Shown piece by piece: positions 7,103 to 15,590 of a stretch of DNA of 15,590 bases. Position numbers and translations under genes: made by a program. Origin of the DNA: an uncultured Kineosporia sp. (GTDB taxonomy: Bacteria > Actinomycetota > Actinomycetes > Actinomycetales > Kineosporiaceae). The notes below the pieces were generated by a model, which was not told where the DNA came from, made no database searches, and saw nothing but the letters and a program-made list of their open reading frames with translations. The DNA lies in NCBI GenBank assembly GCA_937859855.1, contig CALMAR010000394.1, forward strand, positions 1 through 15,590, written 5' to 3'. Numbering within the stretch: the first letter of the stretch is position 1; each line of letters opens with the position of its first letter.

Positions 7103-10100
7103 ATGAGTCTCACTGGAATCCTGGACGTCCTGATGGGCGACCGGGCCATCTCGCGCCTGCTCGAGATCGCCCGCGACGGCCACGAACCACAGATCGATGT
7201 CACCGCTCCGGCCGGTCTTCGCCCGGCCCTGCTGGCCGCCCTGGCCGCTGATCAGCCGGCCGGGGCCGGGCGGAGCGTGCTGGCGGTGACGGCAACCGGC
7301 CGGGAGGCGGAGGACCTGGCCCGCGCCCTGCGCTGTTTCCTGCCGCCGCCGAGCGTGGCCGAGTTCCCCTCCTGGGAGACGCTTCCGCACGAGCGGCTCA
7401 GCCCGCGCAGCGACACCGTCGGGCGGAGGCTGGCCGTCCTTCGCCGCCTGGCGCACCCCAGCCACGGGGACCAGGCCGAGGACGGGCCGATCCGGGTGGT
7501 GGTCGCTCCGGTCCGGGCGGTGCTCCAGCCGATCGTCACTGGGCTGGGCGATCTGGAGCCGGTGTCGCTGATGGCGGGCCAGGACGCCGAGCTGACCGAT
7601 GTGGTCCAGCGGCTGTCGGCCGCTGCCTACGCCCGGGTCGATCTGGTCGAGCGGCGAGGTGAGTTCGCCGTTCGCGGAGGCATTCTCGACGTCTTCCCGC
7701 CGACTGAGGAACACCCGCTGCGGATCGAGTTCTGGGGCGACACGGTCGAGGAGATCCGCTGGTTCGCGGTCGCAGACCAGCGCAGCCTGGAGATCGCCGG
7801 TCATGGCCTGTGGGCCCCTCCGTGCCGGGAGTTGCTGCTCACCGACGAGGTCCGGCAACGGGCCGCAGACCTGGCACAGCGGCTGCCCGGCGTCGCCGAC
7901 ATGCTGGAGAAGATCGCGGCCGGGATCGCAGTGGAGGGGATGGAATCGCTCACCCCCGCGCTGGTGGACGGCATGGAGTCGCTGATCGACGCGCTGCCCG
8001 GCGGCACCCATGTAGTGCTCTGCGATCCCGAGCGAGTGCGGTCGCGGGCGCATGATCTGGGCGCGACCAGCCAGGAATTCCTTCAGGCGAGCTGGCTTTC
8101 GGCGGCCGCAGGCAGCAAGGTGCCGGTCGATCTGGAGCCGGTGCTGGGTGCGGCGTCGTTCTGGAGCCTGGCCGCCGTCCGCGAGCACGCACTGTCCCAC
8201 GATGTGCCCTGGTGGTCGCTCAGCCCGTTCGGGATGGACGCCGAGCTGTCGGATCTGGCGGGCTCCGGAGCCGGTGACGTGCTGGTCCTGAGCCCCCAGG
8301 TCAGCGAACCGGAGACCTACCGCGGCGACACCGAGCGGGCGATCGCTGACGTCGCGGCGTGGCTGCGGGACGGCTGGCGGGTTGCCGTGCTGGTGCAGGG
8401 GGCCGGCCTGGCTCGCCGGGTGGTAGAGGTGCTGGCCGAGCACGATGTGGCCGCCAACCTGGTCGACGACCTGGAGCAGGCGCCGAGCCCGGCGGTCGCT
8501 GCGGTCGCAACCGGGGACCTGGGCCGGGGTTTCGTGGCTACGCAGCTGAAGTTCGCGTTACTGACCGAGTTCGAGCTGACCGGCGGATCGGCGTCCGGCA
8601 GTACCCGGGAGATGGCCCGGATGCCGGCCCGGCGCCGCAACATGGTCGACCCGTTGCAGCTGAGCGCCGGTGACCTGGTGGTGCACGAGCAGCACGGGGT
8701 CGGACGGTTCGTCGAAATGATGCAGCGCACCATCGGCGGCGCCACCCGCGAATACCTGGTGATCGAATATGCGCCGTCTCGGCGCGGGCAGCCAGGTGAT
8801 CGGTTGTTCGTGCCCAGCGACGCACTGGATCAGGTGACCCGGTACGTCGGTGGCGAGCAGCCCTCGCTGAACAAGCTGGGCGGCTCGGACTGGGCCAAGA
8901 CCAAGGGCCGGGCGCGGAAGGCGGTGCGGCAGATCGCCGGTGAGCTGATCCAGCTCTACTCGGCCCGGATGGCGACGTCCGGGCACGCTTTCGGTCCGGA
9001 CACACCGTGGCAGCGCGAGCTGGAGGATGCCTTCGCCTACGTGGAGACGCCGGATCAGCTGGTCACCATCAACGAGGTGAAAGCCGATATGGAGAAGCCG
9101 ATCCCGATGGATCGGCTGATCTGCGGGGACGTCGGTTACGGCAAGACCGAGATCGCGGTCCGGGCCGCCTTCAAGGCGGTGCAGGACGGCAAGCAGGTGG
9201 CCGTGCTGGTCCCGACCACTCTGCTGGTGCAGCAGCACCTGGAGACGTTCCACGAGCGGTACGCCAATTTCCCGGTGGTGGTGAAGCCGCTGTCCCGGTT
9301 CTCCACCGACAAGGAGGCCGAGACGGTTGTGGCCGGGCTGGCCGACGGCAGTGTGGACATTGTGATCGGCACGCACCGGCTGCTGACGTCGTCGGTGAAG
9401 TTCAAGGACCTCGGACTGGTGGTGGTGGACGAGGAGCAGCGGTTCGGGGTCGAGCACAAGGAGCGGCTCAAACAGCTGCGCACCAATGTGGACGTGCTGG
9501 CGATGAGCGCCACCCCGATCCCGCGCACCCTGGAGCTGGCGGTGACCGGCATCCGCGAGATGTCCACTCTGCTGACCCCGCCGGAGGAGCGGCACCCGGT
9601 GCTGACCTTCGTCGGCGGCTACGACGAGCGCCAGATCACCGCGGCGATCCGGCGCGAGCTGCTGCGCGAGGGTCAGGTGTTCTACGTGCACAACCGGGTC
9701 GAGTCGATCGAGCGGGCGGCCTCGCGGCTACGAGAACTGGTGCCGGAGGCCAGGATCGCCGTCGCTCACGGCAAGATGGGCGAGCATCAGCTGGAGCAGG
9801 TGATCCTGGATTTCTGGGATCGCAAGTTCGACGTCCTGGTCTGCACCACCATCGTGGAGACCGGGCTGGACATCTCCAACGCGAACACGCTGGTGCTGGA
9901 ACGGGCTGACCTGATGGGACTTTCGCAGCTGCACCAGTTGCGGGGCCGGGTCGGCCGGGGCCGGGAGCGGGCCTATGCGTACATGCTCTACCCGCCCGAG
10001 CGGCCGATGACCGAGACCGCGCACGACCGGCTACAGACCATCGCGGCCAACACCGATCTGGGTGCGGGCATGGCGGTGGCGATGAAGGACCTCGAGATCC

Positions 10101-10717
10101 GCGGCGCCGGGAACCTGCTGGGTGGCGAACAGAGTGGCCACATCGCCGGAGTCGGCTTCGATCTCTACATCCGGCTGGTCGGCGAGGCGGTGGCCGACTT
10201 CCGTGGCGAGGCCCAGGAGGAGTACGCCGAGGTCAAGATCGACCTGCCGGTGGACGCGCACCTGCCGCACGATTACCTCCCGACCGAACGGCTGCGGTTG
10301 GAGGCCTACCGGAAGATCGCCGAGGTCAGCTCGGACTCCGGCCTGGACGAGGTCCGGGCCGAGCTGATCGACCGATACGGGCCGATGCCGGAGGTGGTGG
10401 CCAACCTCCTGGAGGTGGCCCGGCTACGAATCATGGCGCGGCGGGCCGGTTTACGCGAGATCTCGGCTCAGGGCACCTCGATCCGGTTCGGACCGGTGGA
10501 GCTGCTCGATTCGGCCCAGATCCGGCTGAACCGGCTCTATCCCGGATCGGCCATCAAGCAGGCGGTTTCGACCGTGCTGGTGCCCCGCCCCGTGACCGCC
10601 CGGATCGGGGGCCAGCCGCTGCGGGACGTCGCGGTGCTGCACTGGGCCTGCGAGTTCATCGACGCGGTGCTGCTGGGCCAGGTCTCGGCGGCCGCGACGG
10701 CCGCGGCCCGCGGTTGA
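7103..10717 (+). CDS. mfd: Transcription-repair coupling factor Mfd
   Basis: Mfd binds RNA polymerase stalled at DNA lesions, pushes it off with an ATP-driven translocase, and recruits UvrA for nucleotide excision repair. The 1204-residue length fits the family. The N-terminal UvrB-like region includes WETLPHERLSPRSD and RGGILDVFPP. The RNA polymerase interacting (CarD-like) domain begins near residue 520 (DLVVHEQHGVGRF). The translocase has Walker A GDVGYGKTE (675-683), DEEQ (776-779), SATPIPRTL, and motif VI QLRGRVGRGRERAY (about 945-957). The C-terminal TRCF domain follows around 1030-1140. The ATG at 7103 gives the usual family N-terminus (MSLTGILDVL). Its GGAG is only two bases away, which is unusually close; an upstream in-frame TTG (7007) adds atypical sequence. 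Followed by the lipoprotein gene after 48 bp. All motor motifs are intact. Confidence 0.98.
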   Translation: MSLTGILDVLMGDRAISRLLEIARDGHEPQIDVTAPAGLRPALLAALAADQPAGAGRSVLAVTATGREAEDLARALRCFLPPPSVAEFPSWETLPHERLSPRSDTVGRRLAVLRRLAHPSHGDQAEDGPIRVVVAPVRAVLQPIVTGLGDLEPVSLMAGQDAELTDVVQRLSAAAYARVDLVERRGEFAVRGGILDVFPPTEEHPLRIEFWGDTVEEIRWFAVADQRSLEIAGHGLWAPPCRELLLTDEVRQRAADLAQRLPGVADMLEKIAAGIAVEGMESLTPALVDGMESLIDALPGGTHVVLCDPERVRSRAHDLGATSQEFLQASWLSAAAGSKVPVDLEPVLGAASFWSLAAVREHALSHDVPWWSLSPFGMDAELSDLAGSGAGDVLVLSPQVSEPETYRGDTERAIADVAAWLRDGWRVAVLVQGAGLARRVVEVLAEHDVAANLVDDLEQAPSPAVAAVATGDLGRGFVATQLKFALLTEFELTGGSASGSTREMARMPARRRNMVDPLQLSAGDLVVHEQHGVGRFVEMMQRTIGGATREYLVIEYAPSRRGQPGDRLFVPSDALDQVTRYVGGEQPSLNKLGGSDWAKTKGRARKAVRQIAGELIQLYSARMATSGHAFGPDTPWQRELEDAFAYVETPDQLVTINEVKADMEKPIPMDRLICGDVGYGKTEIAVRAAFKAVQDGKQVAVLVPTTLLVQQHLETFHERYANFPVVVKPLSRFSTDKEAETVVAGLADGSVDIVIGTHRLLTSSVKFKDLGLVVVDEEQRFGVEHKERLKQLRTNVDVLAMSATPIPRTLELAVTGIREMSTLLTPPEERHPVLTFVGGYDERQITAAIRRELLREGQVFYVHNRVESIERAASRLRELVPEARIAVAHGKMGEHQLEQVILDFWDRKFDVLVCTTIVETGLDISNANTLVLERADLMGLSQLHQLRGRVGRGRERAYAYMLYPPERPMTETAHDRLQTIAANTDLGAGMAVAMKDLEIRGAGNLLGGEQSGHIAGVGFDLYIRLVGEAVADFRGEAQEEYAEVKIDLPVDAHLPHDYLPTERLRLEAYRKIAEVSSDSGLDEVRAELIDRYGPMPEVVANLLEVARLRIMARRAGLREISAQGTSIRFGPVELLDSAQIRLNRLYPGSAIKQAVSTVLVPRPVTARIGGQPLRDVAVLHWACEFIDAVLLGQVSAAATAAARG

Positions 10718-10752
10718 GCTCGCCCTGGCTGCGCGTGGTGAGCCGGGGCAGC

Positions 10753-10766
10753 TAGCATCCGGGGTG
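10753..10766 (+). promoter_or_regulatory. Possible -10 box giving a leaderless lipoprotein transcript
   Basis: TAGCAT (10753-10758) fits the TANNNT pattern of -10 boxes and ends seven bases before the GTG start at 10766, the spacing expected if transcription begins at the start codon. There is no usable Shine-Dalgarno; GGGG abuts the GTG too closely. No clear -35 is visible, so this is a suggestion only. Read-through from mfd is equally possible. Confidence 0.3.
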
Positions 10767-11368
10767 TGAGTGGGATCTCGCGTCGTCGTGCTGCTGCCGC
10801 AATGGCCGCCGCTGCTCTGACTGGTTCGTTACTGCTGGGCGGTTGCGCCTCGTCCGAGGCGGGCGCCGCCGCCACGGTCGGTGATCACCGCATCTCGGTG
10901 GCCGAGGTGCAGTCCGGCTACCACAGCATCGTCGAGCTGGCCGGCCCGGATGCGGGGTTTACCCAATCGATCATCCTCAACTACCTCATCCTCGAGCCGT
11001 ATCTCGACCAGGTCGCCAGCGAGATGGGCCGCGGGGTCTCCGCCGACGATGCCAGGCACCAGTTCAACATCGACGCCTCGCTGCCGGCGCCGTCGGCTGC
11101 TGCGCTCAAGGTGATGCGCGCGCTGGCGGCTAACCAGGCGATCCGGTCCGGCCGCACCGACGACGAGATCAACCGCACCTATCAGCAGGTCAGCGACCGG
11201 CTCAAGGCGGACGGCGTGCACATCAACCCGCGCTACGGCGCCGGGCTTCAGTACAAGGTCGGTGACCAGGCGATGCTGACCATCCTGCCGGAGAAGCAGG
11301 ACTGGATCGCCAGCACACCCCAGCCGAGCAGCATCAGTTCGTCGCCGGAGCCGGCCCCGTCGCCGTGA
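10766..11368 (+). CDS. SurA-N-like lipoprotein
   Basis: The 200-residue product starts with a lipoprotein signal (basic SRRR, hydrophobic core) ending in lipobox LGGC, Cys27, so it should be lipid-anchored on the outer face of the membrane. Residues about 33-165 resemble the SurA N-terminal chaperone fold found in actinobacterial lipoproteins: AATVGDHRISVAEV, a helical NYLILEPYLDQVASEMG segment, then charged helices. No parvulin PPIase domain is present, so any role is probably chaperone-like rather than catalytic. The C-terminus is a Ser/Pro-rich low-complexity tail. It lies 48 bp after mfd and overlaps mazG by 4 bp (GTGA), so translation of the two is probably coupled. A small lipoprotein next to mfd/mazG recurs in actinobacteria, but its role there is not known to me. 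Confidence 0.85.
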   Translation: MSGISRRRAAAAMAAAALTGSLLLGGCASSEAGAAATVGDHRISVAEVQSGYHSIVELAGPDAGFTQSIILNYLILEPYLDQVASEMGRGVSADDARHQFNIDASLPAPSAAALKVMRALAANQAIRSGRTDDEINRTYQQVSDRLKADGVHINPRYGAGLQYKVGDQAMLTILPEKQDWIASTPQPSSISSSPEPAPSP

Positions 11369-12363
11369 TCCACGACGTACCACCCGAGGGCCGGGTCACC
11401 CTGCTGCTGACCACTCCCCGCTCTGCTCCCGGCCTGCTGAACTGGGCCGCCTGGCAGAGACTTCGGCAGGCGACCACGGTTCTGGCCGCTGGGCCGGATC
11501 CGGCCTGGCTGGCTGAGTTCGAGAACGCCGGGATCCAGGTCCAGGACGTCGCCGGGCTCGCGGTAGGTGAGCGGGCTGGCCGGCTGGCCGCCCTCGGGGC
11601 CGAACCCGGGGACGTGGTCTGGTGGGGGAGCCCGGACGCCGATCCCGGCCTGACCGACGCGCTGGCCGAGCACCTGTCTCGCCGGGCGATGAGCGGCCAG
11701 CCGCCGCAGATCGAGGTGCTGACCGGTTCGCACGACGTGCCCGGTGCCCGGCTGCTGGACCTGGTTGCGGTGATGGACACCCTGCGCTCGCCCGGCGGTT
11801 GCCCCTGGGACGCCCAGCAGACCCACCAGTCGCTGCTGCCGTTCCTGCTGGAGGAGACCCACGAGGTGATCGAGGCGGTCGAGGCCGGGGACCGGGAGCA
11901 CCTGGCCGAGGAACTGGGAGACCTGTTGCTGCAAGTGGTCTTTCATGCCCGGCTGGCCCAGGAGGAGCAGCCGCCGTTCAGCATTGACGATGTCGCCGCC
12001 GGGATCGTGGCCAAGCTGGTGCGCCGGCATCCTCATGTCTTCGGCTCCGCTGCGGCGCAGGGGCCAGGAGGTCTGACCGCTGCGGACGTCGAGCAGAACT
12101 GGGAGCAGCTGAAGGCGGCCGAGAAGCCCCGGCGCGTAGGCTTCGATGGCATCCCGGCGAGCCTGCCGGCGCTGGCCCGGGCCCAGAAGATGCTGTCCCG
12201 GATCGAGCGCGGAGGCAGCAGCCTGGATCAGGCGGTGACCGCCGCCGCGGCCGGCGATGCCGTGGCCGCCACCCTGCTCGGCGCCGTGCTGGAGGCTCGC
12301 GAGGCAGGCCAGGATCCCGAGGCGGTTCTGCGGGCGGCGCTGGGCCGCCTCCCCGCCCCTTGA
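11365..12363 (+). CDS. mazG: Nucleoside triphosphate pyrophosphohydrolase MazG
   Basis: MazG hydrolyses NTPs and dNTPs, including damaged ones, to monophosphate and pyrophosphate, cleaning the nucleotide pool in the cytoplasm. The 332-residue product has the MazG fold from about residue 133: LRSPGGCPWDAQQTHQSL, then EETHEVIEAV (E163, E164, E167) and EELGDLLLQVVFHARL (E182/E183, D186), the metal-binding E-x2-E / E-x2-D pattern. A second helical part follows (HPHVFG, WEQLKAAEK, LARAQKMLSR). Residues 1-120 resemble a degenerate tetrapyrrole-methylase-like N-terminal extension, as in other actinobacterial MazG proteins, without a clear SAM-binding motif. The GTG start overlaps the lipoprotein stop (GTGA), which supports both the start and co-transcription. 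Confidence 0.95.
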   Translation: MIHDVPPEGRVTLLLTTPRSAPGLLNWAAWQRLRQATTVLAAGPDPAWLAEFENAGIQVQDVAGLAVGERAGRLAALGAEPGDVVWWGSPDADPGLTDALAEHLSRRAMSGQPPQIEVLTGSHDVPGARLLDLVAVMDTLRSPGGCPWDAQQTHQSLLPFLLEETHEVIEAVEAGDREHLAEELGDLLLQVVFHARLAQEEQPPFSIDDVAAGIVAKLVRRHPHVFGSAAAQGPGGLTAADVEQNWEQLKAAEKPRRVGFDGIPASLPALARAQKMLSRIERGGSSLDQAVTAAAAGDAVAATLLGAVLEAREAGQDPEAVLRAALGRLPAP

Positions 12364-12500
12364 TCAGCCCCTGATGGGAGCTGTGGCAGCAGCCAGCGCG
12401 CAGCACCGATGACTAGCCGGCGCCACCATGGCAGCTCTGGCTACAGATCCTCTGCTGCGTCTGGTCGCCGGCCTGAATGCGGCTGAGGCACGATGGAGTC

Positions 12501-14183
12501 ATGCAGGAGGAGCCGGTTCACGATCCGGTGGTGACCGCCCGGTTCCGGGATGTGGCCGGGCGGGTTCTGGACGCGATGCTGGCGTCCCGGCCCGAGCACG
12601 CCACCGAACTGGGTGATCACCGCTTCGACGACCGGCTCACCGACTATGCGCCCGAGGCGGTCAGTGAACAGGCCGCCATGCTGGCCGAGGCGCTGACCGC
12701 GCTGGATGACGTGGACGACAGCAGTCTGGTCATCGGTGACCGGGTCGACCTGGAGATCCTCCGCACCCAGGTCACCGGCACGCTCTGGGAGCTGACCGAG
12801 CTCCGCCGCCACGAGCGTGACCCGCTGGCTCATCTGCCTGGAGACGCTCTCTATCCGCTGATCGCCCGTGACTCGGGTGAGCCGGCCGCCCGGCTGCGCG
12901 CGCTGGCGGCCCGGATGGCCCTGGTCCCGGCCCGGCTGAGCACGGCCCGTGAGGTGCTGCACGACATGCCCCGGGTACACGTGGAGACGGCGATCGGCCA
13001 GGCCAGCGGCACTTTGGCCATGCTGACCAGCGAACTCGGCCTGCTGCTGAACCAGGAGCCCGGTCTGGCCGGACGGGTGGAGCCGGCCCGGGACGCCGCC
13101 GTGAACGCGCTGACCGGGTACATCCGCTGGCTGGAGGGGCAACTGCCGGTCAGCGATGGGCCCCCCCGGCTGGGGGACCAGGCCTTCGCCGCCCAACTCT
13201 GGTACACCCTCGACACCGAGACCGGCCCGGACGTGCTGCTCACCCGAGCCGAGAGCGACCTGCAGGGGATCGAGGAGGAGATCGCTGAACTGGCGTCCAC
13301 CATCGCCGGAGCTCCGCCCCGGCCGGGCCAGGTGCGGGACGTGCTCGATCAGGTCGCGGCCGGCTTTCCGGCGTCCGACGCCACCATCCTGCCGCTCTGC
13401 CAGGACGCTCTCACTCTGCTGACCAGCCGATGCCGGGAGCTCGATCTGGTCAGCATCCCCGACGTGCCGGTCCAGCTGATCGTGATGCCGTCCTCCCGGC
13501 GGGGAGTGGCCGTGGCCTACTGCGATCCGCCCGGCCCGCTGGAACCCGGGGCTACCGGACTACCCACCTTCTTCGCCGTTTCGCCGACACCACCGGGCTG
13601 GGATCAGGACCAGGTGGCTTCGTTCTACCGCGAGTACAACGGCCACATGGTGCGCAACCTGACCGTGCACGAGGCGATGCCGGGGCACGTGCTGCAGCTG
13701 TCCCACTCGAATCACTACCAGGGCGCGACCCGGGTCCGGACGGCGGCCCGCAGCGGCCCGATGGTCGAGGGATGGGCGGTCTACGCCGAGGAGCTCATCG
13801 CCCGGTCCGGGCTCGGGCTCACTCCGCAGGACGACGCGGCGCTGCGCCTGCAGCAACTGAAGATGCAGCTGCGCACCACGATCAACGCCATCCTGGACAT
13901 CCGGGTCCACGCGCACGGGATGACCGAGGCCGAGGCGATGACGCTGATGATGCAGCGCGGGCATCAGGAGGAGGGTGAGGCCACCGGCAAGTGGCGGCGC
14001 GCCCTGCTGACGTCGTCCCAGCTCTCCACCTACTACTGCGGCTACCGGGAGATCAGAGACATCGTTCAGCAGTGCCGCGACCAGCACCCGAGCTGGCCGG
14101 ATCGGCGTATCCACGACGCGATGCTGGCGCATGGCTCGCCGCCTCCCCGGCACCTGCGCACCCTGCTGGAACTGGGCGGATAG
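12501..14183 (+). CDS. DUF885-family putative zinc metallopeptidase
   Basis: The product of about 560 residues carries the hallmark HEAMPGH (390-396) and, downstream, EGWAVYAE (423-430). These are the paired HExxxGH and E motifs of the DUF885 family, which is related to gluzincin-type zinc peptidases. The two histidines and the glutamate are the expected metal ligands, with the first Glu as catalytic base. No signal peptide is seen, so it should be cytoplasmic. Start choice: ATG 12501 has GGAG two bases upstream. An in-frame ATG at 12477 would add eight residues and has no Shine-Dalgarno; it cannot be excluded. It stands 137 bp after mazG and 159 bp before eno, so it may have its own promoter. 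The peptide substrate is unknown. Confidence 0.9.
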   Translation: MQEEPVHDPVVTARFRDVAGRVLDAMLASRPEHATELGDHRFDDRLTDYAPEAVSEQAAMLAEALTALDDVDDSSLVIGDRVDLEILRTQVTGTLWELTELRRHERDPLAHLPGDALYPLIARDSGEPAARLRALAARMALVPARLSTAREVLHDMPRVHVETAIGQASGTLAMLTSELGLLLNQEPGLAGRVEPARDAAVNALTGYIRWLEGQLPVSDGPPRLGDQAFAAQLWYTLDTETGPDVLLTRAESDLQGIEEEIAELASTIAGAPPRPGQVRDVLDQVAAGFPASDATILPLCQDALTLLTSRCRELDLVSIPDVPVQLIVMPSSRRGVAVAYCDPPGPLEPGATGLPTFFAVSPTPPGWDQDQVASFYREYNGHMVRNLTVHEAMPGHVLQLSHSNHYQGATRVRTAARSGPMVEGWAVYAEELIARSGLGLTPQDDAALRLQQLKMQLRTTINAILDIRVHAHGMTEAEAMTLMMQRGHQEEGEATGKWRRALLTSSQLSTYYCGYREIRDIVQQCRDQHPSWPDRRIHDAMLAHGSPPPRHLRTLLELGG

Positions 14184-14240
14184 CCGGCCAACAGCCCGCG
14201 AATAACACTGGCCTGCGGGGAGCCGCACCGATGAGGGCCG

Positions 14241-14339
14241 GTGAACTCGATAGCCTTATGCGACCCTTACGCCGATCTCACCCCGCTGATCACTGAGCCG
14301 ATCATCCAGCCGATCACCCACCACCTGCAGGAGCATTGA
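14241..14339 (+). CDS. Possible 32-residue leader ORF before eno
   Basis: A GTG at 14241 opens 32 codons ending with TGA 14337-14339, three bases before the eno ATG. Twenty-six of the 32 codons end in G or C, as in genuine genes here. GAGGG (14233-14237) lies three bases upstream. The product runs from NSIALCDPYADL through the repeat-like PLIT-EPII-QPIT to HHLQEH. The eno Shine-Dalgarno lies inside its last codons, so coupling would be possible. Against it: rare ATA and TTA codons near the start, a GTG start, and a candidate -10 (TAGCCT, 14251-14256) that would place it outside the mRNA. I know no homologue. Confidence 0.3.
   Translation: MNSIALCDPYADLTPLITEPIIQPITHHLQEH
14271..14320 (+). 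repeat. Imperfect 12-bp tandem repeats in the eno leader
   Basis: GCTGATCACTGA (14285-14296), GCCGATCATCCA (14297-14308) and GCCGATCACCCA (14309-14320) are consecutive. A fourth related unit, GCCGATCTCACC, lies at 14271-14282, offset by two bases. The spacing and position directly before the eno ribosome binding site suggest a regulatory leader or the remnant of coding repeats. Confidence 0.6.
14329..14333 (+). promoter_or_regulatory. Shine-Dalgarno AGGAG for eno
   Basis: AGGAG ends nine bases before the ATG at 14343 and supports that start, which also gives the normal enolase N-terminus. Confidence 0.7.

Positions 14340-15590
<1,251 letters not shown>

Noticed and set aside
8558..9691. 377-codon - strand frame inside mfd
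   Set aside because: It is fully antisense to the conserved RNA polymerase interaction and translocase domains of mfd, and its His/Gly/Leu-rich product has no recognisable motif.
12428..12616. 62-codon + frame before the DUF885 gene
   Set aside because: The first 24 residues look plausible, but the rest runs out of frame through the DUF885 coding region and becomes Gly/Arg/Ala-rich. No ribosome binding site precedes it.
14231..14296. Alternative 21-codon frame (ATG 14231, with an internal ATG at 14258) in the eno leader
   Set aside because: It ends 46 bp before eno, has less G/C at third positions than the overlapping frame from 14241, and no ribosome binding site of its own.

Overview
High-GC DNA with strong G/C preference at third codon positions and frequent GTG starts points to an actinobacterium. 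The order mfd - small lipoprotein - mazG - ... - eno matches the conserved actinobacterial chromosomal neighbourhood (in Mycobacterium tuberculosis mfd-mazG-lpqU-eno). A Propionibacteriales-type host is plausible, but the sequence alone does not settle it.

Left half (1-5711), accessory and surface-related. At the left edge lies a frameshifted, truncated remnant (+ strand, to 450) of a secreted beta-propeller protein. Converging on it is a 1427-residue secreted protein (- strand, 4942-659). It has a signal peptide, two propeller-like regions separated by a malectin-type carbohydrate-binding domain, and then two tandem copies of a module of about 300 residues (PKD plus a Ser/Thr/Gly-rich beta domain), visible as a 900-bp DNA repeat. 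Upstream on the same strand is a 178-residue membrane-anchored extracytoplasmic protein of unknown function (5711-5175). The upstream regions of these two genes share a bipartite motif, CGTTAGCTC-N3-ATTGA. In one of them the motif overlaps a perfect 7-bp-arm palindrome, so co-regulation is possible.

Middle (5901-6962). A xi-class glutathione transferase / glutathionyl-hydroquinone reductase homologue is transcribed divergently from the membrane protein. Actinobacteria mostly use mycothiol rather than glutathione, so its thiol partner is an open question.

Right half (7103-15590), conserved housekeeping. mfd (transcription-repair coupling factor), a SurA-N-like lipoprotein and mazG (NTP pyrophosphohydrolase) follow each other closely; the last two overlap by 4 bp, so they look like one transcription unit. 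A DUF885-family zinc peptidase follows, then eno (enolase), cut by the right edge about ten codons before its expected end. The eno leader holds imperfect 12-bp tandem repeats and a possible 32-codon small ORF that stops 3 bp before the eno start codon.

I see no tRNA, rRNA, CRISPR array, insertion sequence or phage gene, and no gene-free stretch over 300 bp. The most novel-looking elements are the modular surface protein with its decayed paralogue, the shared upstream motif, and the repeat-encoded small ORF before eno. None by itself amounts to a demonstrated new system.
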